From the NCBI RefSeq assembly GCF_000321225.1, contig NW_004452122.1, forward strand, positions 91,934 through 155,933: a stretch of 64,000 bases of DNA, read 5' to 3'. This DNA is from Odobenus rosmarus divergens (lineage: Eukaryota; Chordata; Mammalia; Carnivora; Odobenidae). Shown here one piece after another: positions 35,977 through 51,005 of this stretch. Numbering within the stretch: position 1 is the first letter of the stretch; each line of letters starts with the position of its first letter. The notes beneath the pieces were generated by a model. It had not been told where the DNA came from and searched no databases. It worked only from the letters and a program-made list of their open reading frames with translations. Position numbers and translations under genes: made by a program.

Positions 35977-38246
35977 GTTCTGGGGGCAGACGTGGCAGCA
36001 GATCTCACCAGTTGTGTGATGTGGTCTAAGTATTGTTCCTTTAACTTCAGCTGAAAGCCTGTTTCTCCAGCTCTTCTGAGGAGACCATAAGCTCTCAGCT
36101 ATCTCTTAACAAGCACCTTCCTCCTTAAACCAGTTTAGAGTGCAATCAGCTGTCTGTCACTAAGACCCAAGAGATAAAATTCCCCTCCCTGCCTCCTAGT
36201 ATTATGAGAGGTCAGAAAAAAAAAATTCCTGCTAAATTCATATACACATACATTTTTTTTTCCAGCTCTGAGTCAATCGTTACATCTTCCAACAAAGGCT
36301 CTTGAAGAAGAGTTTTACCACTGCTTCTCCATGTGAGAATACTTCACATGAGACCAAACAGGCTTGAACATGTTGAGGGTAAAGTTTAGGGATGGGCCAG
36401 AAGATGTTTCTCCCTCATTTAACCTTCACTTTGTCATCCCTGATTGCCTCCTGTCTCTGTCCTCATTTCTTCCTGGACAGTGGGCACTGTGCTCTGCTGG
36501 AAATATCAAGGCACTTGTCTGAAATTCTAAAGCACCTCCAAACCCAGAGAGGTATTAAAGCAGTGATTTAAAAGGAAGGAAAATGGAAAAGGAAATGACA
36601 CTGTGCAAATAAGTAATTTCACTACTTCCCTCCATCAAGGCCAAGCAAGCTTATTGGCATAGATACACATACTGATCATTTCATAAATTCGTCATTGGAA
36701 TGATTCATTTACTTTTTTCTTTTACTCTTAAGTGAGAGTTGGCCATGGATCAGGCCCAGAAGTTTATGAAATTCTTTCCTCCCACACACTTCCTCCAACC
36801 TCTTTCAGACCAATCCTTCCAGAAGGATGGGGAGGATTCTAAGGTTTCCACCTTCCCTTCCACTGTGACTGTCAGCCCGGGCAACTTCAATCAGTCAAGG
36901 ATGCTGAGGTGGATCCCCTCTAACATAGGATAAAAATGCTTGCCCGTCACACATGCTGACTGACAGCCATTTAACCCTCACAGGATCTAAAATCAGCCCA
37001 GCCCATATGATGGGAGGAAAGAAAAAAAAAATGAAGGAAAGGAAGAAAATGGACAGAAGGGCAGGCCAAATAGCTCCTAGCTTAGTAAGAGCATTCGCCA
37101 TAAATGCCAATGGCAGGGTGACTGGAAAGCACTTCATTTCTTTCAGGTGTTCCCTGAGTGGGGTCCCATTCCCCTTTTTGGTGCCTGATGGGAAGAAGAA
37201 AAGGCTGCTGGCCCCATAAGGCAGGAGCAAGATGCAGGAAGACAGCAACAGGTATCCCTCCCTCCATGCCCACAGATGATGAGGAGGCCACCACTTTCAG
37301 CCATGCTGGGCCCCTCACCCTCACTAGCTGGGATGGGCATGTGGCAGCTACAGCTTCCCATCTGTGAAGCTTCTAAGGAGGAACAAAGTAGCTCTCAGCC
37401 ACAAGTTTGGGGATCCCCTACTGTTAAGGAAGGACAGAGAAAACATAAAACATAAGATCATGTTCTCTCAAAAGTAGAACAACAACCATAACCTTCCTTG
37501 GCACATAGTAACTAAATATCTGTTGAACAAGGTGAAAACCAATTTAACATGAAAATCATGACGATCACACTACAGGAATAGTACAAGGGAAAAAAAATAC
37601 CATAAAGTGCCCATACCTGGGGACCATAAAAATAAGAGAGCTGAACTTTTAGCCGTGACATAGGAAGGGCACACTGCATGCACATGCTCCAGACACCAGT
37701 CTCCTGACTGCCCACACCAATGGGACTGGGTTAAGAATCAGCTCACCGTGATCTACAATAAGAAGGGAACAAACTATGCAAATACAGTAAAGAAAGGAGT
37801 CAAAACTGTCAAAAAGGTTCAGCTGCTCACCGCCCAAGACTATCTATTTATCTTGGCTTAGTCATTAACAAAGCACGAAAAGTATCTCTCTTGGAGGCCA
37901 CAGACTGCAGAACATAAAGTACCTGAAAAAAGTCTTCAGATGCCTGCACATGTGTACAATTCATGGCAGTTAATTACTAATTCAGAAAGCAGCAAGAGTG
38001 AGGACAGCATTAAGGACCTCAGTGCTACAAGCTGGAGAGACTTAAAATTATCCTAGTATTAATGGATTCCCCCCCCAAAAAACCATTCTTTAATATTGAG
38101 GTTTGTAGAGACAGAGGTACAGGGCAGGATGTGTTAAGCTAAATTATGGAAAGCATGGCAAACAAAGTAAAAAAGTAACAAATATCTTCCTCTAGAACAA
38201 AATTCTAGAACAATCTGAAAAATTCATAAGTAATAGGAAATAACAG

Positions 38247-38402
38247 AGGGAAGGTGGGTGTGGGGATGGGTGAAATAGGTGAAGGGGATTAAAAGTGCAT
38301 TTATCATGATGAGCACTGAGTAATGTACAGAATCCCTGAATCACTATATTGTACACCAAAACTAATATAACACTATATGTTAACTATATTGGAATTAAAA
38401 AA
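38247..38402 (+). mobile_element. Truncated carnivore L1 3' end
   Basis: Plus-strand L1 3' end (ATGATGAGCACTGAGTAATG, then ACCAAAACTAATATAACACT and an A-tail). A 9 bp AAATAACAG occurs at 38238-38246 and 38403-38411 as a possible target duplication. Confidence 0.75.
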
Positions 38403-39966
38403 AAATAACAGCAATGTTTCTATTCCTATAGCATTTGCTATGTGATATTTACTCCTACATATTACCTCTAAAACTAAAAAAAAAAAACATAAATGAAAAT
38501 TATCTTCTTTGAAATAAAATTATTACATAGGTAAAAATTTAATACTTTCCATGATGTTCCAAAACAGTGATTGGTGGAAAGCCAATTAATATTAAACTTC
38601 TGTGGGGCTAGTAAGTGTCAAGTTGCAGATTTTCAATTTAGGCAGCTGGCCCAAGAATACAAAAACCAGTTTAGTTAAGGGAAAGGGGCTCAGTCAATGC
38701 TTTAAGACTGTCTTGACTTCTAGGAGGGACAAGGAAAGAGCAGGAAATCTCTTTTGACTACATGGCATTTTGAATGGCCTAATACATCCTGAGAATGCTA
38801 TTAATACTGATACAGTGGGGACCAGACAGAGGAAAAAGGCAAAGAATTAAGAAAAAGCCTCATATTTACACTGACCACATATACACTGAATATTCATAAT
38901 AACAAGCAACACATCAATTAGTATTACATAGTGTGGAAAAACATTAGGAAAATGGGATCATCCCAAGAAAGTTTTTGGGGTGAAGTTTTTGTGTTAGGTT
39001 TTGAAAGAGACAACAGACATCAATTGAGAAGAAAGTTTAGAAAGTATTCCAGAGATTCTTCTTGAACAAAGTTTAAGGCTTTCTAAGTCCATATTCTCAA
39101 AAGTTCTAATATTTTTCTGTTTTCTGTTTCAACAAGCACAGTAACCACCAAAAGTAAGGTTTTTGCCTTTCTTTGGGGCTGAAACTAAAGATTACACTTA
39201 AAACGATACATAGGCAAGTACTTGAAAAGCAGGGGCAAGATTCTGATTTCAGGACTAGTAAAGAGATCAAACTCTCGCTTGTTTCAAGTACAATTTCTAA
39301 AATTCACTGTTCTTTTCTTTCTGAAACATAAGTAAGAGGCTTCTGAAGAACCTAGGTGACATTCTACTTGTCTAAAGAAAAGAAAGATCAAGCCCTTCAG
39401 AATCTGTTTTCTCTCTCTCAGGAAAGCTAATAAAACCAGTTACAGAATGTATTTTCTACAAGGACTTATTCACAACCTAAGAGGAAACATTAAATAGGAG
39501 ATGGAGTTCACTCAGAGGCCAGAATCAGGAAATCCATGCGATGGAAAAATCATTTTAGCTGCTAATAAAAACGACCTGATCTTGGATCTTGGTTTCTCAT
39601 CTTATCCCATCCAAATACCAATACCAATATGGGTGTACAAAGGAGGAGCCCTCTGAAAGAGATGACATTTTTTGACAATCACATTTACAAGGTATCAGGG
39701 TAGTACACTGAATTGGACTCTGCAATTCCTACACACGGAACTCTATTAACACTGATCATCTAACGCCCATTAATGAATTGAGCAAAGTAAGTTGGGGACC
39801 GCATTTAGACCTAATTCACCAAATTATCAAAAAATCTGACTCCAAGAAACAAAATTTAAAAAGAATTAAGTTTAGACTGTCCCACACTTGATCAGAAGCG
39901 AGACCACAGCTTATACACCACTACAAAAAACAGAAGTCTCTCCCACTTGAGACAATCACTTTGTAC

Positions 39967-40215
39967 TTTATGATTGTAGTAAAATATACATAACATAAAA
40001 TTTGCCACTTTAACCATTTTTAAGTACGCAGTTCAGTGGCATCATGTATATTCACATTCTCATCACCACCATTCATCTCTAGAACTTTTTCTAGTTTCCA
40101 AATGTAAACTCTGTACCCATTAAACACTAACTCCCATTAACCCTGGTAACCCCCAATTCTACTTTCTGTCTCTATGAATTTGACTACTTCTGCACTTTCA
40201 TATAAACCTAAAGGC
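39967..40215 (-). mobile_element. Old L1M 3' region
   Basis: Reverse-orientation L1M sequence: AAAATATACATAACATAAAA, GCAGTTCAGTGGCATC and CTGTCTCTATGAATTTGACT occur in the known order. Confidence 0.7.
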
Positions 40216-40606
40216 AGGTAACCTGAAAAAATTAGTCTCGCCACACTCCTGAAGGTCATAGACCCAAGAGATGGCAATTGCTGACTTGAAATTGCTTTCA
40301 GATGTACATGCAAGGTTTGACAGCCTTACTCTGCTTTTAAAGTCACCTCTTCATGGAGTGTCTTACTCCAGAGAATGCATAGGAAGATCTCCACCTAGGT
40401 TGTGTACATGGATGCCAAACCTAGGACCTGGCCCATGGATTTTGATCATTATTTCTCCTCAATTTAAGAATTTTCACATAGCCAATAACACTTTTTAAAG
40501 GGAAAAAGTAGAATACGAAGGTATATCTGCAGAAAGATTACATCTGGAAAAACTTATGTACGTCTGTGGACTAAGAACTAGAAGTAAGCATAAAAAAACA
40601 AAAACA

Positions 40607-40797
40607 GGGCACCTGGGTGGCTCAATTGGTTAAGCGTGTGCCTTTCAGCTCAGGTCATGATCCTGGGGTCCTGGGGTTGAGTCCTGCGTCAGGCTCCCTC
40701 TTCAGGCTCCCTCTCCGGGGGGAGTCTCCTTCTTCTGCCCCTCCTCCCACCCATACTCTTAATCACTCTCTCTCTCTCAAATAAATAAAATCTAAAA
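40607..40797 (+). mobile_element. SINEC (CAN SINE)
   Basis: Plus-strand carnivore SINE starting GGCACCTGGGTGGCTCAA and ending AAATAAATAAAATCT. A short A-rich AAAAACAG on both sides may be the target duplication. Near 40690-40715 the words CAGGCTCCCTCT repeat, a small internal duplication. Confidence 0.9.
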
Positions 40798-41689
40798 AAC
40801 AGGTAAGGTTTAGGGGGTGAGATTCTTGACCATCTCCCTTTTTGTTTGTACCATAACAGAAATCTCATAGGAATACTGTAGAAAATCACCACAGAAGATA
40901 GATACAGTCCTTTAGTTGTGCTACATAATATATGTTTTGAGTCTAGGCTATAAACCAAAGATGCATTTTCTTCAGGCACCCATTTGCCACTGATTCTTCC
41001 TGCACCAGCTAAATTTAGGAAACACTACTACAAATAACAACTTCCAAGAACTCTGTGGTACTTGATGGGGTGGGGAGGGGTGGGAAGGTCGGAGTGGAGA
41101 GACAAGATTTAGCCTTTGGTTTGATTTTGTGAGAAAAAATGCAAATGAGAAACCTCCAACACCTGTTGGCTTCTTTCAGGTTAGTCAAAAAACGACATAC
41201 ATTTGACTTGTCAGATCAACAGATGAGGACCCAAATGCTTATTTTTGCTCAAGCTATTTCAATGAAAGGCTAAAGTGGGCATAGTCAGCACATTGAATTT
41301 CCTTGAGCCAACATGGGTGGGTTATGGGAAGGTGGTGAGGGAGATTCACGCCAGCTCCAACTCACCACTGAAAGCCTCTTCTGTGATTTCAGTTGTGTCT
41401 GAGGACCTCTGATATATTCAGCGTGACTCATGAAAACAGGGCCCGTTCCAGCAATCTCTCCAAACCAAGTAATTCTACAATATTACTTAATGAATGTTAA
41501 TGATAGATGACCATACCAAAAAATTACCATGATTGAAAACTGATGTTTGGAAATCAGGAGAAATCAGCAACAGATACTTCAGGACCATTCTACAGCTACC
41601 ATGTGTAAAAGATACAAAGGTAAAATTGCCTCAGCTGCTAAAACATATTCAGTGGCTCCAACCTGTCTTCAAAGTAGAGATCCTCTTCC

Positions 41690-42000
41690 ACTCTTCCAAA
41701 TCCTTCAGTACTGTCTACAACTTACCTCCTAAGCTCACCTCCCCCAGCTCACCATACTCCAGGTACCTGGGCCGCCTGAGAATCTCTCCAAATGTTCTGT
41801 ACTTTCCTGCCCACTCCTCTCCAGAGTTCCTTCTTCTCCCCAGTGTTTGTTTGTTTCCCCTCTGGAATACCCTTCTCTTTCAGGACTCCTCCCAGGGGCA
41901 CTTCCTTAGTGGAACCGCCCCTGATGTAACCCACCAGCCCTATGCATAGAGCCTTCCCTGACATCATGTCCCTCCGCCTCAGGCTGGCTCCGGCTCCGTT
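41690..42000. repeat. L2-like fragment
   Basis: TCTGGAATACCCTTCTCTTT and AGAGCCTTCCCTGACATCAT recall L2. Boundaries approximate. Confidence 0.45.
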
Positions 42001-44932
42001 CTAAATGCCCTGACACCACACCACATGGCTGGCACACAGACTCCTGGAAGATGCCAACAGAGTTGGCAAAAAGGCCCTTGTTTATTGGGACACAGTCACA
42101 CCTGTTCATCTATGTATTGTCTACAGCTCCTTTCGTACTACAGGAGAGAGTAGTGTATGTTACAGGAAACTTAGGGCCCACAAAGCTCAAAATATTTACT
42201 ATCTGTCCCTTGATAAAAAAAAAAAAAAAGAAAAAGAAAAAAGTGTGCTGAGCCCAGTCTAGACAGTGACATTTCAGAGTCATTTTGATGGCTTCAGGTC
42301 TGTTTTGCATATCACACGTTTCTTCTACTTTTAAATGATATCTGATAGAGCACACCACCTTCTTAGAATTGCAGTATTCTAAATCATTAGTTGTGCTCAG
42401 TTCTCTTCCTTACTGCAAAAGAAAGGGACAGAGCAATTTTCCTCGAATACAGGACATTTTTAACAAAGAAATTAGATGGAATATGTGAAACACACTAAGT
42501 GCAGCTGGGAGGTGCTCAATAATGGAAGAGGCAAGTTTGTCAGTCATCTCCCCCTTGATGGCATCCTTGGGTTAGGAGCAATACGGCATCGCACAGACCA
42601 GGCTGCAGAATGCGGACAGCAGACGACTCATGAGAACGAGTGGAGAGAGCCACACTCACGCTTCAGTTTGTCTTCCAGACCTGGATGAGCACACCTGCCT
42701 GAGTCATCCTCACCTTTTCAGCAAGAAGGTGACTATTTCCCTTCTTAAATGCACCTCCCTACTCAGGAACACAGTATTGTTTCGAACGTCATTTGTCTCC
42801 TCTTTTGCAGATTACTAAGCAAATGAGTTCTCAGACTCTCTCACTTAGGATAGAATGATAAATGCACCGAAAGGTGAGTTATCAACTTTGTAGATTGCCC
42901 CCTGTCTTCAGTCTTGGATGTAATCTGCAGCTTTGAAAAAGCTAAGAAGTTTTTTCTAAAGAGCATTCATAATCCCTCAGGCCTAATATCACCTCCTCTA
43001 TGTGGGATCAGACCTAGAAATGGTTTCAAGAATGAAACAAACACTGACCCAGAGCAGGGTTCTGCCCTGGAGAACTGGCTAGTTGTACATGGGTAGGGCC
43101 AATGCTTATGACATGCAAAGGCTACACATGGTAAGGTCAGCACATGAGCCACAGAAGAAGGGCCATGTTGCTCAGAGCAGTGAGAATGAGCCATGGGCTG
43201 GGAGGGTAGAGAAGAGTGGAGCAGAGAACAGTAACTCTCCCATTTCTCCTGAACATAAGCACCTATAATGCAGGTAAACGTGGATTATTAGAGATGGCAT
43301 TAAATTTCTATGTTTCACGGTACATTCATGTACAAAAGGGGTGTCCTAGTTCCCAAACATAACGGGGGGGGTGCATTTCCTTGCATGTTAAGGATTGGCT
43401 GGTCAACATTCCATGGCCTGCCTCTGAAAGGGCAGCACTTCACCAAATCTTCCCTCCCCCACTGCTGCCATTGAAAGCAATTTGATGGTCTATTTTTATT
43501 TTGACAGCTGCATCCTCTTGCACTGGGCACAGAAGGAAGTCCCAGGCCACCTTCGTTAGAGCCCGCGTAGGACTCACAAGGAGTGAGTGAGCACTGGCTA
43601 CCAAGGAGGCCAGAGGTCCCTCCCTCACTGGGGTCAGCAGGACCTCAAGATGACTGGTTGAGACTATTCAACCACAATGCCACCACGCATACAGGAGCAA
43701 CGGCAAGAGAGGTTTCCATGAGAAAAGGTGGCTAGCCTCAGTTTAAAGGAACATTAAAAAAAAAAAAAATACTTGGAAATGTTATTCTGACTTTGTTAGC
43801 TACGAGATCATTTTTGCTTTTTAGGGCATAGTATTGGAGCATTCTATAATGCAGTTTAAATTAATCATTTACAGTAGATTTGGAATTGCCTTCTGCTTGG
43901 GTGCTATGGGGCTGGTCTCCTTGACAAGGTATTTCATTAAATAGGGAAAGTCATTTTGGACCAGTTCCACCATTGCTAAGCCCCAACTGGCTTTAAAAAC
44001 CAGTACACTCTGAAATGATCTCTATACTACTATGCCTAGGAATAGTTTCCGTGACCAGAAGGCTCAATTCAAGGTCTGGGCTCAGCTCTGTTTGTCTGAG
44101 ATACCTTCTCCATGATCACAGAATATCAGAAAAACTATCTCTTTGAAACCATTTAAAGGATAAAAGGACAACCCAAAGGCAGCTTTCCCACATGTTCTTT
44201 CCCTTCTTTGGCAGCTGGCTGTGCTTCTCACCAAGAGAATCTTACAGATCGTCTCCCTTTCATTGGGGAAAAATCTGAGAAGCAAACACGCAGGTGTGTA
44301 TTGGCCCTCCAGAGAAGGAAGCTCTAATCCAGATTTTAGGTGCATCTACTTCTTTTCCCTCACCAGTGCCGTACACAGGTATGGCTTGACCAGCTCAAAC
44401 TTTCACCATGCATTTCATTTGTCTTCCCATTAGAAAAGCGGGTAAGAGCTAGTTGAAGATGCCGCTGCTCAGTACTGAATGTTGAAACTCAACATCTGTA
44501 CTAACTGTGGTGATAACTGAAAGGAGAAATAATTTCTCAATTCAAACCCAGGGTCTGACAGCATCCTCTGCCCCAGCACACACACAGAGGTCTGCAAAAC
44601 ATCTCAGGAGTCAGACCACAGAGAGGGGGGCCCTTCCAAGAGCAGGATGGGCCTGACCTGAGCACTCAGCCAGCCCTGAAATGATGATACTAGCGAGGTG
44701 CTGCTGCTTTACTCTCGGCCTTTTAAAGTCAGTTTGGATCACTTCCCTTGCAGCTGTGGCGGGCACAAGGTCCACCTGCAGTGCCTACCAGCGAAGAATT
44801 ATTAGGAGCACCTGAAAATGGCAAATTTGCTTAGACCAGTCTTCAGTAAACCAAGCTACATTTAAATCATTCTTTTTCTTATGGCTAAAAACAACAGCAC
44901 CTATAGAACCATTATACCCTGCTTTGGGTCTT

Positions 44933-44953
44933 AACCAACCAACCAACCAACCA
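44933..44953. repeat. (AACC)n microsatellite
   Basis: Five AACC units. Confidence 0.9.
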
Positions 44954-45219
44954 CTTTTAACTTCTCATTCCAACTCTGACTGCAGACCCAAAGGTCCCTC
45001 ACCCAAGAAGTCTGAAACCTGTTCAGTCTCCTTGGGCTAGATGTCCTCTGCCATGACCACCATGATGCTTAGGTTCCTCGACGGTCTGCCAGCCACACGC
45101 TGTGTTGTCCTAACCTGGAACCAGAAACATATTTCCCTCAGGATGCTCACTTTGGTTGTTTCTTCCAAACTAAGCTGCTCTTCCCTTTTAAACTCCTTAG
45201 CAAAACTGGGTCCCTATTA

Positions 45220-45510
45220 AAGCTTTCCAGATTTTACTCCTATGTCATTTACTCTCCCCCTTCTAGTGCTCATAGCACCCAGCACAGTCATGCCTAAGAG
45301 CTTCTTGTTAAGGGCCGATGGCCAAAGAACTGCAGAAGTGCATTATATCTGCACCAGAGCTTCTCCTCTCCAACCCCTCTGTGCCCTGGGGTGCCCCTAA
45401 AGGGATTTCTGTGCCTGTCTCTTCTAAACACTGGGGCCCATCTTACTTCTCTTTGTATTTTATCCCCAATCCTTGCTACAAGGTAAGTAAACATCTGCTG
45501 AATCTGAAGG
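45220..45510. repeat. L2-like fragment
   Basis: GCTCATAGCACCCAGCACAG and a GTAAACATCTGCTGAATCTG end recall the L2 3' end. Diverged. Confidence 0.4.
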
Positions 45511-47269
45511 AATAACTCCTAATTTAGCCAAAAGGAGAACTGAATATGGCCCCACCCTTACCCCCACCATGTTGACCACCTTCTCCACTCTATAATCAGC
45601 CGACTTCCACACATCTTCTATGGCTCCAGGGCTTATTTCCCCCTCCCTGACCAGCCCGGAAGGACTGCTCCTAGTCAAGACATATCTCCCCACTGAACCA
45701 AACCATACTAGTCCTGCAAGGCTGCCTAAACACCCCTCTTTACAAATTCTTCCCCAAATTTCCCAGTCCATGAGCATGAAAATCTTGTATAAATAGAGCT
45801 TCTACCCTGTGCTTCAGCATTTACGGGCATTTTACGTAGTTGTATCAATGCATACTATCACTCCAGCTGAAGCACAGATGGGAGACCATGTGCTACATGC
45901 TTTTCCTGAGATATTGGTTTGGAGATACTGGGAGATCTTGCCACTGGTCTATTTCCCATTGAGGAAAAGGAGGGATGCAAACAAGGCAAGCGCACCTCAG
46001 AAACACAGCACTCAGCACACAATGTGCTCAGTACTTGATCACACAGGGTAGTCAGGGCAAGATGGACAAGACGGGGCCCTCAGCAGGAAATGTTAAAAAA
46101 AAAACAAAAAACAAAAAAAAAAACCTGGGACTTGACTGAGAGAAAAGTTTAGCAGGAGTGTTTTGTAAAAGTCTTCAGTTATGTGGCGAGGCTGGTTAGT
46201 AAGCTTGAGTACTAAAGAGAAGGTCCACACCTGAAAAGCAGGGTGCTCTAGAAAGCCAGAGAAAAGAAAGGTTAACATAGGTCTCGTTCATTTAGAAACA
46301 AAAAGCACTGTTTCCTCCCTAGAATCAATGAAGTACTAGAATATTTCAAGTCCATTTTAGTCCATTCATGCTGGAATTCTGGTTTTAGAACTCCATTTGC
46401 AAATGAGCTTGTCACAGAAGGGTCAGCAGCCAGATGGAGCTGTCTAATGCACTTGACTGCCCACACACACGGAACTCAAGATACAGCTTGATTCAAGAAA
46501 GAACAATTACTAGACAGTTTTCGATACCTACCATAATCATTTCTATTTGAGTCATTTCTATTTAAGTCTGGGGTTGGCTTCAAACAAATTTACCTCAATA
46601 CATGAAAGCTGCTGCAAGCCTTTGGTATGGTAGGTACCATTGACACTTGGGTGGCATCAAAGAGACTTCCTTAGAGAGGTGAAAACAACTGGGGTTCATT
46701 GAAAACAACTGTCAATCTGAAAACAATGGTCATACAATGATTTGTTTTTAAAGGTCCTGGACCTCGAGAGTGTGATGTTTTTTACAATGTCAATATAATA
46801 ACTAAAATCATCCACAATGGATACAATGGCCAATCCAAAGAGGAAATCTTGCCCAATGCTTCAAGCTGCATCACTAGGGAATCTATGAATCTTAAGAAAG
46901 GACATAAACTCATTTAAGTGAAACAATCAAGTAGAAGATAACTGATACTGAAAATAAAATCTATACAGTTGAAAGGTTGTCTTGGGCTATCTTCTCCCTT
47001 TTAAGATTAAGACGATTGAAATGAATGGTTTATACCCCTGATCGTGGACGACAAGGATGCAGCATGTCTAATGTCAAACATGCACATATGAATACACAGG
47101 GAGCACTGTTACCACAGAACCCATTCTGGCCAAACCTGAACATCCAAATGGAATCTACTAATCATTACTACAGACACCAAGAGTATGGTCACCCACCTGC
47201 CTACCTTCCTTCCCTACCTCTCTTCATTCAAAGAGAAATTATGAAGATACTCCCATTGTGAGAAATAAA

Positions 47270-47830
47270 TAAAAATAAAGACAAAAGTGAAACTCATCCT
47301 TCCTACCCACTTCTCCCATCCTATTCCACTTTACCATTCTGAGGAATCTAGTATGGTCCTTCTAGACCCTTATCTGTGCATTTACATGCATATATATGTA
47401 CCCACAGAAATATACAACTAATATTGAGTTTTACATAAATGGGATCATATTGTGGATATTATTCTACAACTTGCTTCTTTTGCAGATGGGTTAGCCCGGT
47501 GATGGGTATTAAGGCGGGCACGTACTGCAGGGAGCACTGGGTGTTACATGAAAACAGTGGATCGTGGATCACCACATCAAAAACTAATGAGGTATTGTAT
47601 CGTGACTAACATAACATAATAAAAATAAAAAAAAAATTAACGTTTCCCTGTGCATACATATAAACCTTCCTCTTCTTTTTGAATTGCTGCAGATTATTTC
47701 TTAATATGGATGTATCCTAATTGAGCACTACCTTTCTGCTGAATGTGTGGGTTGGCTCCAATTTTTTGCCATTACAAACAGAGTTGTGGTGAACATCGTT
47801 GCCCATACCTCTGTGGGTGCAAGATGAAAT
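47270..47830 (-). mobile_element. Old L1M fragment, split by a younger L1
   Basis: The two flanks of the 47487-47634 insertion (ACATAAATGGGATCATATTG before; TCCAATTTTTTGCCATTAC after) fit the reverse of the L1M 3' region. Boundaries are approximate. Confidence 0.55.
47487..47634 (+). mobile_element. Carnivore L1 3' end, nested in old L1M
   Basis: Plus-strand L1 3' end (GATGGGTTAGCCCGGTGATG to CATAACATAATAAAAATAAA). It lies inside an older minus-strand L1M piece that resumes near 47640. I could not find a convincing target duplication. Confidence 0.8.
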
Positions 47831-50800
47831 GTGTGGCTTTCATCCATTATCTATCCTCCTAGGGGAAATATGCTATGGGAAATGTGGCCTATAGCTCCTG
47901 TGACTTGAAGGTCATGAGCAGGGTGGGCACTTGGGTCCCGAGAGCTGAGGACTGACACGGGCACCAGAGTTGGGGGGTGACAGCATGCAAGTCTGCCTGT
48001 GTGGCTGCCAAAGGAGGACCACAGGCAATAAGGATCTTCCTCCTGAGCCAGAACACAAGCCCCTGTACCTTGAACGTTCTCTCGGCTTTTCGTGATCTGG
48101 CTATGAGCTCCTTGAAATCTGAAACAATGCCTCAAACATTTCTGCCTGCACTTCAAGCATGCTGCCTTGGCTGTGGCAAACCTTTCAACCGATCATTCAC
48201 TGTGTTTTAGATGCACTTTCCTCCTTGTAGGACCAAGCTTCTAATGCAAACCAAAGGTAGCTGAAGGATCCTTAAGAAATCAATCAGAAAGTCACAGAAG
48301 TATCACAGGAGATTCTTGGTTATAACTCAGCAAGAGATATTCTGAACTAGAGTCCACAAGAGCTCCATATGACAGTACGTCCACATTTGCTAGCACTTAC
48401 TGACAAGTGAGGAACAGAACAAACAACCCACATAAATGAGGCTGCATTTCATTAACCAGATCCTCCGGCTTCACTTACTACTCACGGCTAATAAATCATT
48501 CTTGGTGCAGCTCTTCTTTCACACCCCTCAATGAGCCACAAATGACCAAAGACATGATTTCTCACTTTGGAATGGAGCTGAAAATGCATGTGGCTCTCAG
48601 TTCATCAGTAAGCATCTGCAGAGGGGCCCCTGTGTGCAGACCCAGGCTGAGTGCTGGGGAAGACCAAAGAAATCCCGAAGTGGCACCTGCCTGCAGTGGG
48701 CCTGACGCCAGCTGAGGAGCTTGGACACAGGCAGTGAAGAGCTAGTTCATTAAAGAGTGGTTAACTAGCCATTCAATAGACTATAGAAGCTGTCAGAGTG
48801 CATACAATTCATAACCCAGTTAAGATTACAAACTACACATATTATAGAGAAAAGGGAAGAAGTCCTGAGGTTGGAGGGCACTGGGAGTGTCCTTCTCAGA
48901 AGAAGGAGAGCAAGGGCCGAGCTGTGAGGAAGGGTAGGGCTTGGGCAGGCAAGAGGGTGGAAGAAAAAAAAACACATAGAAGCATAGTTTGTTAAACTTT
49001 AAATGCCACTTAAGACCTTGGTTCTAGTTTGCTTTACACTTGGAAAACCAGCTAAACTTCTGAGGTAGTGAAATGGGGTGGGTCACCAGACAGACATAAT
49101 AGCAGATGACCAAGGTCTGTCAGGGGGCCTCTCGGTCTCCCAGCACCACTGCCCAAGTAGACTGAACATCCCACCTTGGTGAGAGTTTTCTAATAAGTGG
49201 GTAATGAAGACAGCAGTACCAACATGTAGATAACAATAAGTATTAGAACCAGAAGACATGCCCAATTATAAACAAAACTAACAAAATTAAATTGGGAGCC
49301 TGGGCACCTCAAAAAAATGTCTTTAGCATTAAAGGAAATATAAAACAGAACCACCAGAAATAAGTGCCTTCTATGACTTTTCTTTGAAAAAAAAAAAAAC
49401 TTCGGTGGTTCAAAGTATAAAAGTCACAACTTAAAATGGAAAGAATACATATCCAAGCTGAACTCAAGCTCAAAAACCTACCTGGTATACATACAATACC
49501 CTGGTTTGAATATATGCATATAAACTACTGTTTTTCTATTTAATCCTAAAATACACATCATTTAAAAATTAAAACTATTTGGAGAATTAGTCCAGTGAAG
49601 GAATAAGTATACTTTTTAAAGCATTTTTGTTGATAGCAAAAAATAGTTTTGTTTCCTGCAGGTGCTCTGGTTAAATACACAGAATGAAAAATGAAACAAA
49701 CTCTGAAAATTTTACATTAGAAAGATAGAGTTCTGTTTCTTTTTTCAGGGGAAGGGAGAAATCTTTCATTGCTCAATATTACTTCCTCAGCACCTATAAA
49801 CAATATGGGGTTCCTGATATGAAAAGGTCCGTCTTTGTGACAGGAGTTTTCACCACCCTACATATCTGGAGCAATCAGTAGGCACTGAAGACACAAGTCA
49901 CAAATAAGGAAACACACCAGCAAAAGCAACCAACCCCCCAACCAAGTCCTAAAAATAGAAACAGACAAAGGCTTTTCTCCCCTTTAATATTTTAATTATG
50001 GGTCTGGACTTAATTCCTATTTGAAATTAATAAATGTGGCAATTAATTTTTTTCCCCTGGCCCTGCCACGTGTCAGAGGTGATGTGAGCACGTCACCAGG
50101 TCTGATTCCGCTATGAAGGAACCAGGACAATGCCATCTGCCTTGCTGGGCTCTGAGCTTTTGGAGGATTAAAAGTGATTGGTGTGGCTGTCACGGGGGCA
50201 GAGCTCTACCAGAAGTCAGGTCTTGGCACTACCAGCTTCCTCCTGGCTGGACTGCCACTGACCAGATTTTTCAAATTCCCAGTCACTTCCAAAAACCCCA
50301 TCAAATGCCTCCAGATTCATGTGGCAGAGGGACCTTGTTCTCTGAGCTTCCACAGCCTCTGTTCCTACTTGACTCCTAGCACTGAGGGCCTATCCTGAGC
50401 CAGAACTCTTCCTTCACTGGACTTAATTATTAGTAGTATTTATAAAATATCCATAACATATATCTTGTTTATACTCTAAGGGCTTCATCGGGGCAAATAC
50501 TGGGATTGCTTCACTTCTGTTATCTCCACCATCTGTCCCACGGCCTGGCATGTAGCAGGAGCTTAATCAATCAGTCAATCAACCAGTCACTCCCTGTCTT
50601 CAAAGGGATAAACTGTCTGGACAAGAGACTCAACAGTGTGAGGATGGCATTCACAGCAAATAAAACAAAACAAAAATTTTGCTAATTAATAGTGATGAAG
50701 AATAAAATTCTGTGCAGGTGATAGTACAGGAAAACAGGAACTTTCATACACTGCCAATAAGGGCACAAATGGTATAACCCTTTCCACAGCCAATGTTGCA

Positions 50801-50879
50801 ATACCTACTTGCAGACTCACAAGCATCAGTCATGCAAGGAGAGGACCAAGACAGTAAGGCACTCTGGGGAAATCTCTGG

Positions 50880-51005
50880 CCTGGGAAAGAAGACCCAGGT
50901 TCCTTCCAAGCTACCCAGACCAACTATGGAATTGTGGGCAAGTCCATTTATGTCTCGGAACTTCAGCTTCTTTGTCTACACAGTGATAGAATCAAGGTAA
51001 GTGAT
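50880..51005 (+). repeat. MIR SINE
   Basis: GGAATTGTGGGCAAGTCCAT and AACTTCAGCTTCTTTGTCTA fit the forward MIR core. Confidence 0.55.
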